A stretch of 64,000 nucleotides of DNA from Lachnospira hominis (ex Liu et al. 2021) (GTDB lineage: Bacteria > Bacillota > Clostridia > Lachnospirales > Lachnospiraceae). The notes below the pieces were generated by a model, which made no database searches, had not been told where the DNA came from, and saw nothing but the letters and a program-made list of their open reading frames with translations. Below, one piece after another: positions 29,176 to 38,093 of the stretch. Where the stretch lies: contig NZ_JACOPD010000004.1 of NCBI RefSeq assembly GCF_014287955.1, forward strand, positions 240,141-304,140, given 5' to 3'. The number at the start of each line of letters is the position of its first letter. The first letter of the stretch is position 1. The position numbers and the translations under genes were made by a program.

Positions 29176-30573
29176 ATGGAACAATTTTTTAAAGTCAAAG
29201 AACATGGCTCAACTGTAAAGATTGAGGTTATGGCCGGTATTACAACATTTATGGCCATGGCTTACATTCTTATGGTAAATGCCGGTATGTTCGCAAATCT
29301 TGAAGGAGTTTCATACAATGCAGTTTATATTGCAACAGCTCTTTCAGCAGTAATTGGTACATTTCTTATGGCATTTCTTGCAAATCTGCCATTAGGACTT
29401 GCATCAGGAATGGGGCTTAATGCGTTTTTCGTATATACAGCCTGTTTTACATTCGGACTTTCTTATGCTAATGCATTAGTATTAGTCCTTCTCGATGGTA
29501 TTGTATTTACAATTCTTACAATTACTGGTATCAGAGCCAGATTATTCTCAGCAATTCCAGATTGCGTAAGAAAGGCAATTCCAGCAGGTATTGGTCTGTT
29601 TATTGCATTCTTAGGTCTTCAGAATGCCGGTATTGTTGTAAATGATCCTTCAACATGTGTTAATCTTGCGTCATTTAACGTATTAAATGGTAATGCAACA
29701 TGGGCAACTATAATGCCGAGACTTGTTACTATCGCAGCAGTAATTATTATTGCAGTTATGACATACAAGAAAGTAAAAGGTTCAGTTCTCTGGGGAATTC
29801 TTGGAGGAACAGTTTTATATTATGTTCTTGGTATCACAGTTCCGGGATTTTATAATGGCTTTACACAAAATTTAAGCTTTAATCCATTTAGTGCTTTTGG
29901 TGCATGGGCTAATGAATCTTTCTTAAAAGTATTTACTGATGGATTTAATTTTTCTGGATACCTTGCAAATCATTCAACAGCAGACCTTATTCTTATCATA
30001 GCAACTACAGCACTCGCTTTTTGTATGGTTGATATGTTTGATACACTTGGTACACTTTACGGTGCATGTTCAAGAGGCGATATGCTTGATAAGGATGGTA
30101 ATGTTCCTAATTTTGAAAAAGCTATGCTTTCAGATGCAATTGCAACATGTGCAGGTGCTATCTGTGGTACATCTACAGTTACCACATTCGTTGAGTCTTC
30201 ATCCGGTGTTGCTGAAGGTGGTCGTACAGGTTTATCTGCATTTACAACTGGTGTTTTATTTTTTATTGCAATGTTTTTAAGTCCTGTTGCAGCTTTAATT
30301 CCAAGCAGTGCAACAGCAGCAGCACTTATTTATGTAGGTGTTCTTATGATGGGTGGAGTTACAAAGATTGACTGGAATGATATTTCAGTAGCAGTACCTT
30401 CATTTCTTACAATTGCATTTATGGCATTTACATACAATATCAGCTATGGTATTGCATTCGGTATGATTTCATATATTTTCATTATGTTATTTACCGGCAG
30501 AGCAAAGGAGATAAAGGCATTTGCATGGCTTATTGCTGTATTATTTACACTTATGTTCTTCCTTACTCACTAA
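29176..30573 (+). CDS. NCS2 family purine permease
   Basis: A membrane carrier of 465 aa, AzgA/PbuG-like, importing guanine, hypoxanthine or adenine with protons. The family motifs are visible: GITTFMAMAYILMVNAGM in helix 1, SGMGLNAFFVYT, FCMVDMFDTLGTLYG with the conserved Asp-Thr, and GTSTVTTFVESSSGVAEGGRTGL. About 12-14 membrane segments. Start: ATG at 29176 after GGAGG, as with gltX; the ATG at 29164 contains the SD. No purine riboswitch was seen in the 170-base upstream gap. Confidence 0.92.
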   Translation: MEQFFKVKEHGSTVKIEVMAGITTFMAMAYILMVNAGMFANLEGVSYNAVYIATALSAVIGTFLMAFLANLPLGLASGMGLNAFFVYTACFTFGLSYANALVLVLLDGIVFTILTITGIRARLFSAIPDCVRKAIPAGIGLFIAFLGLQNAGIVVNDPSTCVNLASFNVLNGNATWATIMPRLVTIAAVIIIAVMTYKKVKGSVLWGILGGTVLYYVLGITVPGFYNGFTQNLSFNPFSAFGAWANESFLKVFTDGFNFSGYLANHSTADLILIIATTALAFCMVDMFDTLGTLYGACSRGDMLDKDGNVPNFEKAMLSDAIATCAGAICGTSTVTTFVESSSGVAEGGRTGLSAFTTGVLFFIAMFLSPVAALIPSSATAAALIYVGVLMMGGVTKIDWNDISVAVPSFLTIAFMAFTYNISYGIAFGMISYIFIMLFTGRAKEIKAFAWLIAVLFTLMFFLTH

Positions 30574-30601
30574 TTGAAGAACAAATATAATCATTTTAAA
30601 T

Positions 30602-30642
30602 TTAAAGGCGGTAATCTTCAGAGAGATTACTGCCTTTAATAA
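30602..30642 (+). terminator. Terminator of the purine permease gene
   Basis: AAAGGCGGTAATCT pairs with AGATTACTGCCTTT around a short loop, then an AT-rich tail. Confidence 0.8.
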
Positions 30643-30729
30643 TTTATAATATCTGGGGACTTTCTTATGGTTTGACGTATTTCAAAATATTGGTATAATA
30701 AAAGATATAAATGAGATTGGAGAATTTGT

Positions 30730-32508
30730 ATGTCTGCAAATGGAAAAGAAAAAATTATTGAATATCTGAAGAGTAATATTCTGGTTACTGATGGTGCAAT
30801 GGGAACTTATTTTGCATCATTGTATGATACAAAAGAACCACCGGAATATTGCAATATTAAGGACAGTAAAAAAATATATGATATACACAGACAGTATATT
30901 GAAAATGGTGCTAAGATTATAAGAACAAATACATATGCATGTAACACATTTACACTTAATTATGAGATTGAAGATGTTAAAGAAAGTATTAAATGTGCAT
31001 GTAAAATTGCAAGAGAAGCTGCAAAAGGACATGAAGATATTTTTATTGCCGGAGATATCGGACCTATAACATATAATCATAATGATATGCAAAAACAAGT
31101 TAGCGATGAGTATGTAGTTATTACAAAAACTATGATAGAATCAGGTGTTGATGCTATTGTTTTTGAAACATTTCCTGATATGGATGATATAAAAGAAGCT
31201 TTAAAATATATTGCAGAAAAAGGTAACATTTTTGTTATTGTGCAGTTTGCTGTAAATCAGTTCGGATATAGCAATTCGGGACTTTCTGCTAAAAAATTGA
31301 TATCAGATGCATTAGACTGTGAATATACAGATGCTGCCGGACTTAACTGTGGTGTTGGTCCTGGGCATATGTATGGAATATTTGAAAAACTTGGGATTAA
31401 TACCGCAAAATATCTTACGGCATTGCCTAATGCAGGCTACCCACAGTCAGTCAGCAACAGAATGGTATTTGCGGCAGATAATTCTGAATATTTTTCTATT
31501 AAAGCATCAGATATGGCAGAAAGAGGTATTAATATTGTAGGTGGATGCTGTGGAACAACACCTGAATATATAGCTAAACTTGAAAATGCAGTAAAAAATA
31601 TGCATCCGGTAAAACATTTCAGCGAAGAGCATGAGAAAAAAATTATGTTTAAGCCGATAGATAAGTCATTTTATAAAGATAAATCAGGCAAAAAACTTAT
31701 AGCTGTTGAGCTTGCACCGCCAGTTGACAGTGATGATGAAAAGCTTATGGATGCAGCACATATTCTGAAAAAGAGCGGTGTTGATGTTCTTACATTCCCT
31801 GATTCTCCGTCAGGACGAACAAGGGCAGATTCAATTCTTATGGCAGAAAAGGTTCATAAAGAAACAGGGATGGCTGTTATGCCGCATATATGCTGCCGCG
31901 ATAAAAATGCTATTGCTATGCGTTCGCAGCTTTTAGGTGCACATCTTAATGATATAAATAATTTTCTTGTTATTACAGGAGATCCTATACCATCAATGGT
32001 AAGACAGTCAGTTAAGGCTGTTTTTAACTTTGATTCAGTTGGTCTTATGAATATAATTAAAGATATGAATGAGAGCCAGTTTGAAAATTCACCTATTGTA
32101 TATGGTGGTGCAATTAACCAGACACGAAGAAATCTTGATGTAGAAATATCGAGGGTAAGAAAAAAGATGGATGCCGGAGCAACATTTTTCCTGACACAGC
32201 CTGTATTTGATGATAAAGGCATTGCACGTTTAAGGCAGATAAAGCAGGAAACAGGTGCAAGGATTCTTTGTGGAATAATGCCATTTGTAAGCCTGAAAAA
32301 TGCCATGTTTATGAAAAATGAAATGACAGGAATTGAAGTATCGGATGAAATAATTGCACGTTATAAAGAATGTGTTACGAAAGAGGATGGCGAATCAGTT
32401 GGTGTTGAAATTGCAAAAGAAGTAATAGAAAAAACTTCAGATTTTGTAAATGGTTATTATTTTTCATTTCCATTTAACAGAGTATATCTTCTTGAAAGAA
32501 TTATATAG
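30730..32508 (+). CDS. Homocysteine S-methyltransferase / methylenetetrahydrofolate reductase
   Basis: A two-domain protein of 592 aa like B. subtilis YitJ. Residues 1-290 are a homocysteine methyltransferase barrel: TDGAMGTYF, the zinc Cys in LNCGVG and the pair in VGGCCGTTPE. Residues 310-592 are a MetF-type reductase: VELAPPVDSDD, ITGDPI, and FFLTQPVFD near the flavin site. It could make methyl-THF and pass the methyl group to homocysteine, completing methionine synthesis begun by the sulfhydrylase at 9.2 kb. Two inverted repeats follow. Confidence 0.9.
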   Translation: MSANGKEKIIEYLKSNILVTDGAMGTYFASLYDTKEPPEYCNIKDSKKIYDIHRQYIENGAKIIRTNTYACNTFTLNYEIEDVKESIKCACKIAREAAKGHEDIFIAGDIGPITYNHNDMQKQVSDEYVVITKTMIESGVDAIVFETFPDMDDIKEALKYIAEKGNIFVIVQFAVNQFGYSNSGLSAKKLISDALDCEYTDAAGLNCGVGPGHMYGIFEKLGINTAKYLTALPNAGYPQSVSNRMVFAADNSEYFSIKASDMAERGINIVGGCCGTTPEYIAKLENAVKNMHPVKHFSEEHEKKIMFKPIDKSFYKDKSGKKLIAVELAPPVDSDDEKLMDAAHILKKSGVDVLTFPDSPSGRTRADSILMAEKVHKETGMAVMPHICCRDKNAIAMRSQLLGAHLNDINNFLVITGDPIPSMVRQSVKAVFNFDSVGLMNIIKDMNESQFENSPIVYGGAINQTRRNLDVEISRVRKKMDAGATFFLTQPVFDDKGIARLRQIKQETGARILCGIMPFVSLKNAMFMKNEMTGIEVSDEIIARYKECVTKEDGESVGVEIAKEVIEKTSDFVNGYYFSFPFNRVYLLERII

Positions 32509-32517
32509 AATTATAAT

Positions 32518-32565
32518 AATTGCCAGGATGTTGTGTATACACATTCCTGGCAATTATTTTTTGAC
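32518..32565 (+). terminator. Terminator of the methyltransferase/reductase gene
   Basis: AATTGCCAGGA pairs with TCCTGGCAATT, with more pairing inside (TGTGTATACACA), followed by ATTTTTT. Confidence 0.85.
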
Positions 32566-32607
32566 AAACTAAAAGCACTTCCCGGAATAGAAGTGCTTTT
32601 TAGTTTA
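32566..32607. terminator. Second long hairpin, probable terminator
   Basis: AAACTAAAAGCACTTC and GAAGTGCTTTTTAGTTT form a stem of about 16 bp, three bases after the first terminator. It may stop transcription from the right or act as a back-up. Confidence 0.6.
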
Positions 32608-32880
32608 GTGTTTATTATTTTCTAATAGGGAGGAGAAAAATCAAAGAACTATGTCTTTGAACAATTATTATAGTACAGTAGAAATATGTCTAAAATAAGA
32701 CTTTTCTCTGAATAAAAAATAATAATGATTAAATTAATTATAAGAAAATCGTAAACAAATTATAAACTTTACTTGTAGAATATAGATATATTATGTTATA
32801 ATAAACATAAATTAACGATTGTATTGTTACAATTGATGAGCGTGTTAGAATTAAATATTGATATAAGTGAGGTTTTTTTA
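32608..32880. other. AT-rich gap with one promoter
   Basis: No gene seen. A sigmaA-like promoter, TTGTAG (32773-32778), 18 bases, TATAAT (32797-32802), precedes the small HTH gene. Confidence 0.5.
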
Positions 32881-33048
32881 ATGAATGATGCACAGATTCG
32901 TTATTTTATCGAAATGGAAAGAAAAAAAGGCACAACTACGGATGAACTTATATTTATTCTGAGTGATAATGGAATTCCAATATATGAGATTTCTAATTAT
33001 CTTGATATTTCAGTTAAGCATGTTGAAATGGTGCTTTCTGATGGCTAA
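32881..33048 (+). CDS. Small helix-turn-helix-like protein
   Basis: A 55-aa acidic protein starting at an ATG after AGTGAGG. The C-terminal half, NGIPIYEISNYLDISVKHVEMVLS, reads as a helix-turn-helix of the sigma-70 region 4/LuxR type, while the N-terminal half is one or two helices. No partner gene is adjacent. An upstream ATG-less extension to 32824 lacks an SD. It may be a small regulator; I cannot name a family. Confidence 0.6.
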   Translation: MNDAQIRYFIEMERKKGTTTDELIFILSDNGIPIYEISNYLDISVKHVEMVLSDG

Positions 33049-33071
33049 GATTTATTTGTAATTGGATAACA

Positions 33072-33102
33072 TATAACTTCGTCAAATCCGGGTTTAACGA
33101 AG
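33072..33102 (+). terminator. Hairpin after the small HTH gene
   Basis: AACTTCGT and ACGAAGTT are perfectly complementary with a 14-base loop; the downstream run is ATTATT rather than all T, so it is a weak terminator. Confidence 0.45.
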
Positions 33103-33138
33103 TTATTATTGGATTAAATTATATAACCCTGCATTTTC

Positions 33139-33276
33139 TTAGTCTATTGTTAGATTTTTCTTATATCTGTTATATTGAACCTGCCTTAATGCAATCATGT
33201 TTTCAATTCCCATATTTTTAAGAGTTGCATTGAATGAATCAAGTTCTGTTAACGGCACCAAACAGTATAAATCCGA
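33139..33276 (-). pseudogene. C-terminal remnant of an extracellular solute-binding protein
   Basis: On the minus strand the frame gives LVPLTELDSFNATLKNMGIE, then NMIALRQVQYNRYKK and a stop (33141-33139). This closely resembles the end of sugar-binding lipoproteins of ABC importers in Lachnospiraceae. Only about 45 codons are left, with no start or SD, because the sequence to the right changes to island DNA. Assigned from memory of family endings, so the family is likely rather than proven. Confidence 0.5.
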
Positions 33277-33320
33277 ACTTCAATTCAAAACGCAAAAATT
33301 AAATTCGGAGGTTACTTATT

Positions 33321-33476
33321 ATGAAAACAGAACTTAAAAACATCGGCACTTGGGGCAGACTGCATTATGATTTTCTTTACCGCAATAATCGGACGGTCAT
33401 CAATGTTATGCGGCTAAACGGAACCCTAAACAATTATCTTGCTATGCACTCCGAACAGTCCGAAAAACAGGCTTAA
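33321..33476 (+). CDS. Short TnpV-like protein
   Basis: A 51-aa gene with CGGAGG nine bases before the ATG. IGTWGRLHYDFLYRNNRTVI followed by NVMRLNGTLNNYLA resembles the core of TnpV, a small protein carried by Tn4451-like and other clostridial mobile elements (usual length about 110-130 aa). It lacks the N-terminal part and most of the C-terminal part, so it is either truncated or a short relative. Function of TnpV is unknown. Confidence 0.55.
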   Translation: MKTELKNIGTWGRLHYDFLYRNNRTVINVMRLNGTLNNYLAMHSEQSEKQA

Positions 33477-33498
33477 GAAAAATGAAACCCATTTGCTC

Positions 33499-34071
33499 TT
33501 AGGCATTATTATCTACCATCCATTCGATTTCATATTCCACCCCAATAAGAGATCCTACATTTAATATGTAATCCTTAATGGTATCTTTGGCCCTTTGTGT
33601 AGCCTGTGACAACAAAGCGGTATTGCTTTCAGCTTTCGCTTTCATATCTTCCTGAGCTTTCTTTTGCGTCTCTGCACGCTCCTCGGTAGTTATTTTTGTG
33701 AACCAGCCTGTTTCGGAAACCGCCTCCGAAATAGACGCAACATCAACATCCACACCCAATATTGTTGCATTCGGGACATAAACTTTTACTTTATTACCGT
33801 TTGGCTCTATTTTCACCTTAGAAGCGTCAATGCCCAATTTGACTATCCCGTCATATTCGATCCACGCTTTTTTATACCCTATGTTTCCAAACCACTTTCC
33901 TATACCCGAAGAATCCTGCTTTAACTCGCTTGTGTTATGATAATAGCACTTTAGCGTCGCTAATTCGCATATTGCTTTTGTTTCTGAGAAATCCGCTTCC
34001 TTTTTTTCGCATCCTGCAAGCGGCAATGCTATTACCAACGATATTATTAACAAGAGTATTTTTTTAAACAT
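33499..34071 (-). CDS. DUF4230 lipoprotein
   Basis: A 190-aa exported protein: a signal peptide with lipobox LAGC (Cys at residue 21), then a DUF4230-like domain in which LATLKCYYHNTSE and YDGIVKLGIDASKVKI are the family-like strands, and a C-terminal charged helix. Members occur on the cell surface in many gut bacteria; function unknown. The start at 34071 follows AAAGGA; the frame to 34092 would overlap the previous gene more. Second gene of a minus-strand group of three. Confidence 0.7.
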   Translation of the reverse strand: MFKKILLLIISLVIALPLAGCEKKEADFSETKAICELATLKCYYHNTSELKQDSSGIGKWFGNIGYKKAWIEYDGIVKLGIDASKVKIEPNGNKVKVYVPNATILGVDVDVASISEAVSETGWFTKITTEERAETQKKAQEDMKAKAESNTALLSQATQRAKDTIKDYILNVGSLIGVEYEIEWMVDNNA

Positions 34072-34085
34072 TTCCTTTTCCTCAC

Positions 34086-34637
34086 TTACCACATAATTTT
34101 GTATCCTGCTTCTTTTAAAAGCGGTGTTAAGAGTGCAGTTATTGAATCCTGTAAGTTTGATTTGGCAGTTTCTATAAGCTTTTCATTTTGATTGGCTTCT
34201 TTCAGTGCATCCTCTTTACAATATGATAATGTATCTTTTAACTTAGCCGTGGCGTTTTCAGGTATCGTGCTGATTGAACCATCATTGATTATAATGTCGT
34301 TAATTTTAATTTCGGGTATAATTGGCGTAACAGACTTATTTTTTCTATCAATTTTAAAGTCAATATCTTTGGCCTCTATTCCAGCCTTCACTGTGGAATC
34401 GTATTTTACAGAATAATCGTTTTTTTCCGGATTATCTTTTTCAGGTATGGAAACAACGCCGTTGTAACAAAACTCCCCCGTTGAAAGTTCGCTTATAGAT
34501 ACTACTTCCCGTAATGTTGAAGTCGTGATGATTGTTCTTTTAACCGATGGCCCAAAGAAAATGAAAGCAACAATGACAACGACTATTATCGCTACCGCTG
34601 CAATTATTGATTTTAATAGTTTTTTGCTGAGCTTCAT
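34086..34637 (-). CDS. DUF4230 membrane protein
   Basis: A 183-aa protein with one N-terminal membrane helix (about residues 10-30, IIAAVAIIVVVIVAFIFF) and an extracellular DUF4230 domain: VVSISELSTGEFCYNGVV and YDSTVKAGIEAKDIDFKI match the neighbouring lipoprotein, so the two are probably duplicates. SD GGAGG precedes the ATG. It likely forms an operon with the lipoprotein and the EcsC-like gene. Confidence 0.7.
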   Translation of the reverse strand: MKLSKKLLKSIIAAVAIIVVVIVAFIFFGPSVKRTIITTSTLREVVSISELSTGEFCYNGVVSIPEKDNPEKNDYSVKYDSTVKAGIEAKDIDFKIDRKNKSVTPIIPEIKINDIIINDGSISTIPENATAKLKDTLSYCKEDALKEANQNEKLIETAKSNLQDSITALLTPLLKEAGYKIMW

Positions 34638-34686
34638 TTGTTTTCCTCCTAAAAATTAAGTGATTATTGTTTTGAAATAATTGCAA

Positions 34687-35691
34687 TTAAAGCTTAGTCA
34701 ACAATTCTGCCTTTTTATTACTGAATTCTTCCTCTGTAATAATGCCATTATCCTTTAATTCAGATATCCTTTTTAGAGTTTCAAAGACATCGTTATCTCG
34801 TGAGGTTTCGTGCGGTTGTTTTTTTGTAAATAGTCCTGAAATGCCGCTTATTGCTTTTTTACCACTATCAACAAATTTGGATTTAATATCTTTTTCTTCA
34901 GCGGGATTATCAGCAGTAATGTTTTCGATTTCAATAATGTCTTTTTCCAAGTCTTCTTCTGTATATCCAAAAGCTGCACTGTCGAGCGTTTTTTGCAGAC
35001 GATTGGTCATAGGCATCATGGACGCAAAATTTATACTGCCTGATATAACACCGCCAATTACTGGAATCGCTTTAGAAAAGCCTTGTGCCACGGTGGTTTT
35101 TGTAACCTTGACACCTATTGCTTTCCCGATTTGCTTAACAATTGGATACCAAAAAGTTTTTGTTAAAGCTTTTTGAGGTGATTTTTTAAGTGTTGTTTTT
35201 GCAATCTGTGTAGATAAAACCCGTACCCCCGACACAGCACCGGAAACGCCAAACATAACACCGCAATATAGCAGCAGTTGTTTTTTTACTTTTTCATCAT
35301 CAACCTGACAATCTCGCCAAAGATCTTGTGCACCATATAGGTAAGACAATTCTTGCACCAACCTTAACGACATACCAAAAAACTGTAGTACATCGGCCGG
35401 TATAGTGGCAACCATTGCCAATCCACCGGGAAATCCGGCAGTAAACGAAGCAACGGAGGATTGGCTTGTGCGTTTCAATATCAGTTTGTTTGAAATAGCA
35501 GCTAATTTTTCTTTAGATACTTTTGCCTCTACCGGTCCGAAATCCAAAACATCTTGGATTATGACATCTTCTGTAGCAAAAGTTTCAGCCAGAAACTTAT
35601 CACGGCTGACTTTCACCACGGGGATTTGTACCGCTGAAGTAATAATATTTTCTAATGCTACTTCTTTTCCTGCATTGTTTTATTCAGTCAT
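34687..35691 (-). pseudogene. EcsC-like protein with SHOCT domain, stop at codon 4
   Basis: The natural start looks like the ATG at 35691, with AAGGAG just upstream, but codon 4 is TAA (35682-35680). After it the same frame runs on for 330 codons with family-like sequence from NNAGKEVALENIITSAVQIP. An internal GTG at 35619 could start a 310-aa product, without a clear SD. The middle (AGFPGGLAMVATIPADVLQF) is EcsC-like with hydrophobic helices; the C-terminal 30 residues (LKRISELKDNGIITEEEF) are a SHOCT domain. Function unknown. The stop may be a real mutation, a recoded codon or a sequencing error. Confidence 0.65.
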
Positions 35692-35863
35692 TGTTAAGCT
35701 CCTTTTATATGTAATAAAACTGCAATATTACTAAACATATTATACCATATCGTTTTCTAAATAGCAAATTAGGTTACACTAAATCACTTATGGCTCATAT
35801 GCATTCGCGAAAATTACAAGCTCTTTTTCGGACGAAAGAATTGTCCGGAAAGGAGCATTTTTT

Positions 35864-35968
35864 ATGGAATTTTTCATTCACCGTAAACCATTATACTGCA
35901 AAATAAGTGACAAATACAATGACAATGTCATTTGTTATGCCGTGTCGGAGGTGGTACTATGTCATTAA
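35864..35968 (+). CDS. 34-aa protein preceding the Mor-like gene
   Basis: A short gene with AAGGAG about nine bases before the ATG. It starts MEFFIHRKPLYCKISDKYND and ends overlapping the start of the next gene by ten bases, which suggests coupling. An inverted repeat TTCGGAC/GTCCGGAA (about 35828-35850) lies just before it. No family recognised. Confidence 0.45.
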   Translation: MEFFIHRKPLYCKISDKYNDNVICYAVSEVVLCH

Positions 35969-36255
35969 ACCGTTACTCGGTCGAAACTCCGGAGGTGGCA
36001 TTCTTGAAAAAAAACCTTGACGGTCTTAATGATGTGTATAGAGATATTGCCGATGAAATCGGTGTTGAAAACGCATTGGCGATATACAGGCTGTTTCGCG
36101 GAACGCAAATTTCATTCCCGAGCAGATTGTTTTCAAAGGAATACACACACAAGGCAATTATCAGTGAATATGACGGCAATAACATACCGCAATTGGCACA
36201 AAAGTATAACTACTCTGAGCGAAGCGTATGGCGCATCCTAAAAACAATGAAATAA
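35959..36255 (+). CDS. Mor transcription activator-like protein
   Basis: A 98-aa DNA-binding protein. The part IGVENALAIYRLFRGTQISF, then LAQKYNYSERSVWRILK, matches the Mor/C domain of Mu-like phages: a dimerisation region followed by a helix-turn-helix. In Firmicutes such genes lie in phage remnants and mobile elements, where the partner phage is often gone. The ATG at 35959 follows CGGAGG. Confidence 0.75.
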   Translation: MSLNRYSVETPEVAFLKKNLDGLNDVYRDIADEIGVENALAIYRLFRGTQISFPSRLFSKEYTHKAIISEYDGNNIPQLAQKYNYSERSVWRILKTMK

Positions 36256-36271
36256 ATCTTATGGGGATATT

Positions 36272-37120
36272 ATGAAAAATAAAAAGAAAATCATTATTAT
36301 ATCGGCAGTTGGTGTTGCCGTTTTGGCGGTGGTATTGGTTTTAACGCTTGTGTGTTTTCACAGCTGGACCGATGCCACCTGTGATGCACCGATGACCTGC
36401 AAAAAATGCGGCAAAACAAAAGGTGAAGCATTATCACATGAATGGATTGCAGCAACCTGTAAGGAAGCAAAGCATTGTTCACGGTGGGCGCTTACCGACG
36501 GCGAACCGCTTTCACACAGCTTTAACGAAGCGACTTGTGAATTACCGAAAACCTGTTCGGTCTGCGGCACTACAGAGGGGGAGCCTATCGGTCATGCCGT
36601 CAACAACTGGAAAATGACCAAAGCAACAAGCTGTTCGGAAGAAGGAGAAAGAGTTGGCACTTGTGACCGCTGCAAAAAGGTGTGTACAGAAAAAATAGAA
36701 AAATTACCGCATACCAAAGGCGATTGGCAAGTTAAGAAAAATTTTATCATCAATTCCGACGGTACTGTAACTGATGGTACAGAGGTAATTGTTTGTACCG
36801 TTTGCAAACAGGAAGTTGAAAACCGCAAATATACAGCAAATTTGACCCAAAGCCAAAAGAATGCGGCAATTTGCACATACGAAGAGGTTAATGATTGGCA
36901 TTGCGGACCGAGCTTTTTAATATACACTTTATTAGCTGATTTTGAAAGCTATCCGTTAGAAGACGCTAAATTTGTTGTGGCACATATAAATGTCAATTAT
37001 GACGAGCAAGCAGTATTTTTTATTTCATTATTTTCATCTAAGAACTATTGTGATAACAATCTTTTGTTTTGTCATCTTTTGTTTCAGAGTAAGAGCCATC
37101 GGTACTTGTGGCAGTTATAG
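36272..37120 (+). CDS. Membrane-anchored zinc-ribbon repeat protein, chimeric end
   Basis: Residues 5-30 are one membrane helix. Then come three or four repeats of the form TC, three residues, TCKKCGKTKGE, H, W (36390-36720), likely extracellular zinc-ribbon-like units. The second repeat has lost a Cys (CSRW in place of the usual CxxC). A less repetitive region follows to about residue 255. The last 30 or so residues (from about 37038) are read from DNA antisense to the secreted repeat gene, so the natural end was lost when the island joined the flank. Function unknown. Confidence 0.6.
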   Translation: MKNKKKIIIISAVGVAVLAVVLVLTLVCFHSWTDATCDAPMTCKKCGKTKGEALSHEWIAATCKEAKHCSRWALTDGEPLSHSFNEATCELPKTCSVCGTTEGEPIGHAVNNWKMTKATSCSEEGERVGTCDRCKKVCTEKIEKLPHTKGDWQVKKNFIINSDGTVTDGTEVIVCTVCKQEVENRKYTANLTQSQKNAAICTYEEVNDWHCGPSFLIYTLLADFESYPLEDAKFVVAHINVNYDEQAVFFISLFSSKNYCDNNLLFCHLLFQSKSHRYLWQL

Positions 37121-37919
37121 TACCTGTGGCTGAATACTGGCATCCGCCAAGAGTAATCTTTGTTGAACCGCTTACTGCTATTTCTAAGGCATTGCCGTCA
37201 TTAAAACGTACCCCATGAGCTGCATCATTATATTTAAATGCATTTTTAGTTCCAACTTTGATTGTAAGTCCACCATAAGATATGTCTTTTTTTCCGTCTG
37301 TGTCTGTTGGAACGATTGAACCATCCCTGAAATCATAGAATTTCTTCAATGATTTTACAGAAAGACAAGGAACATATGTCTGACCTGTAAATGAAACAGT
37401 GATTGTTGTAGCTGTTTCGCCTGTATAATTAAATGAAACAGAGTAATCATCTTCATTAGTATAATTTGAAGCATTGTGATAACAATCTTTTGTTTTAGCT
37501 TCTTTTGTCTCTGTGTAAGAACCATCTGCACTTGAAGCTGTTATAGAACCAGACTGGGAATACTGACAGCCACCGAGAGTGATTTTTGTAGGACCGTTTA
37601 CTTTGATTTCAAATGAATTACCATCCTTAAAAAGTGTACCATGGGAACTACCATGATAGTTAAATGCATTCTTTGTGCCTACCTTGATTGTCAGATTTCC
37701 GTAAGTAATGTCAGATTTACCGTCTGTATCGGTAGGAACGACAGAACCATCTCTGAAATCATAGAAAGCGTCACCGTCTTTCGTCTCGGATGTCAGTCCT
37801 TCGGCTTTGACAGTCTGTGACGAGAATGAAACTCCGGCAGGGATTGCCAGTGATACCGCCATAATCACGGCAAGTCCCGCAGAGAGTTTCTTTCGCAGAT
37901 TTCTGCTTAATTTGCTCAT
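37038..37919 (-). pseudogene. Secreted repeat protein, C-terminally truncated
   Basis: A signal peptide (residues 1-40, ending VKAEG) is followed by two near-identical repeats of about 140 aa, each beginning FYDFRDGS and VPTDTDGK, with LTIKVGTKNAF and KITLGGCQYS, a beta-sandwich-like pattern. The first repeat is complete and continues with NYTNEDDYSVSFNYTGE; the second stops right after TKDCYHNSS at the island edge. A downstream catalytic domain, possibly a polysaccharide-active one as in other secreted gut proteins, has probably been lost. SD GGAGG precedes the ATG. Confidence 0.65.
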
Positions 37920-38093
37920 AAAAAGCCTCCTTTTTTATAAATTTGGGTTCGCCGGATTCCTTTACGATTGGATTGTATTTATTGGCGTACCTGTTTTTAT
38001 TAATATTATACAAGAAATTTTATATAGCAAAAGGTTCACTTTTTTCATGGTTCAAAATTTTCCAAAAATCTGCAAAGCCCTATATTTACTGCG

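Larger units (their letters stand above)
33270..37040. mobile_element. Decayed accessory island
   Basis: A block with higher GC and different codon use than its surroundings (more GCC, CCG and CGG codons). It holds a TnpV-like small gene, two DUF4230 genes, an EcsC-like gene broken at codon 4, a 34-aa gene, a Mor-like gene and a zinc-ribbon gene. Each edge cuts a minus-strand gene: a solute-binding-protein tail on the left, and a secreted repeat protein that lost its end on the right. No integrase, transposase or clear terminal repeats were seen inside, so it is a remnant. Edges are approximate. Confidence 0.6.
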
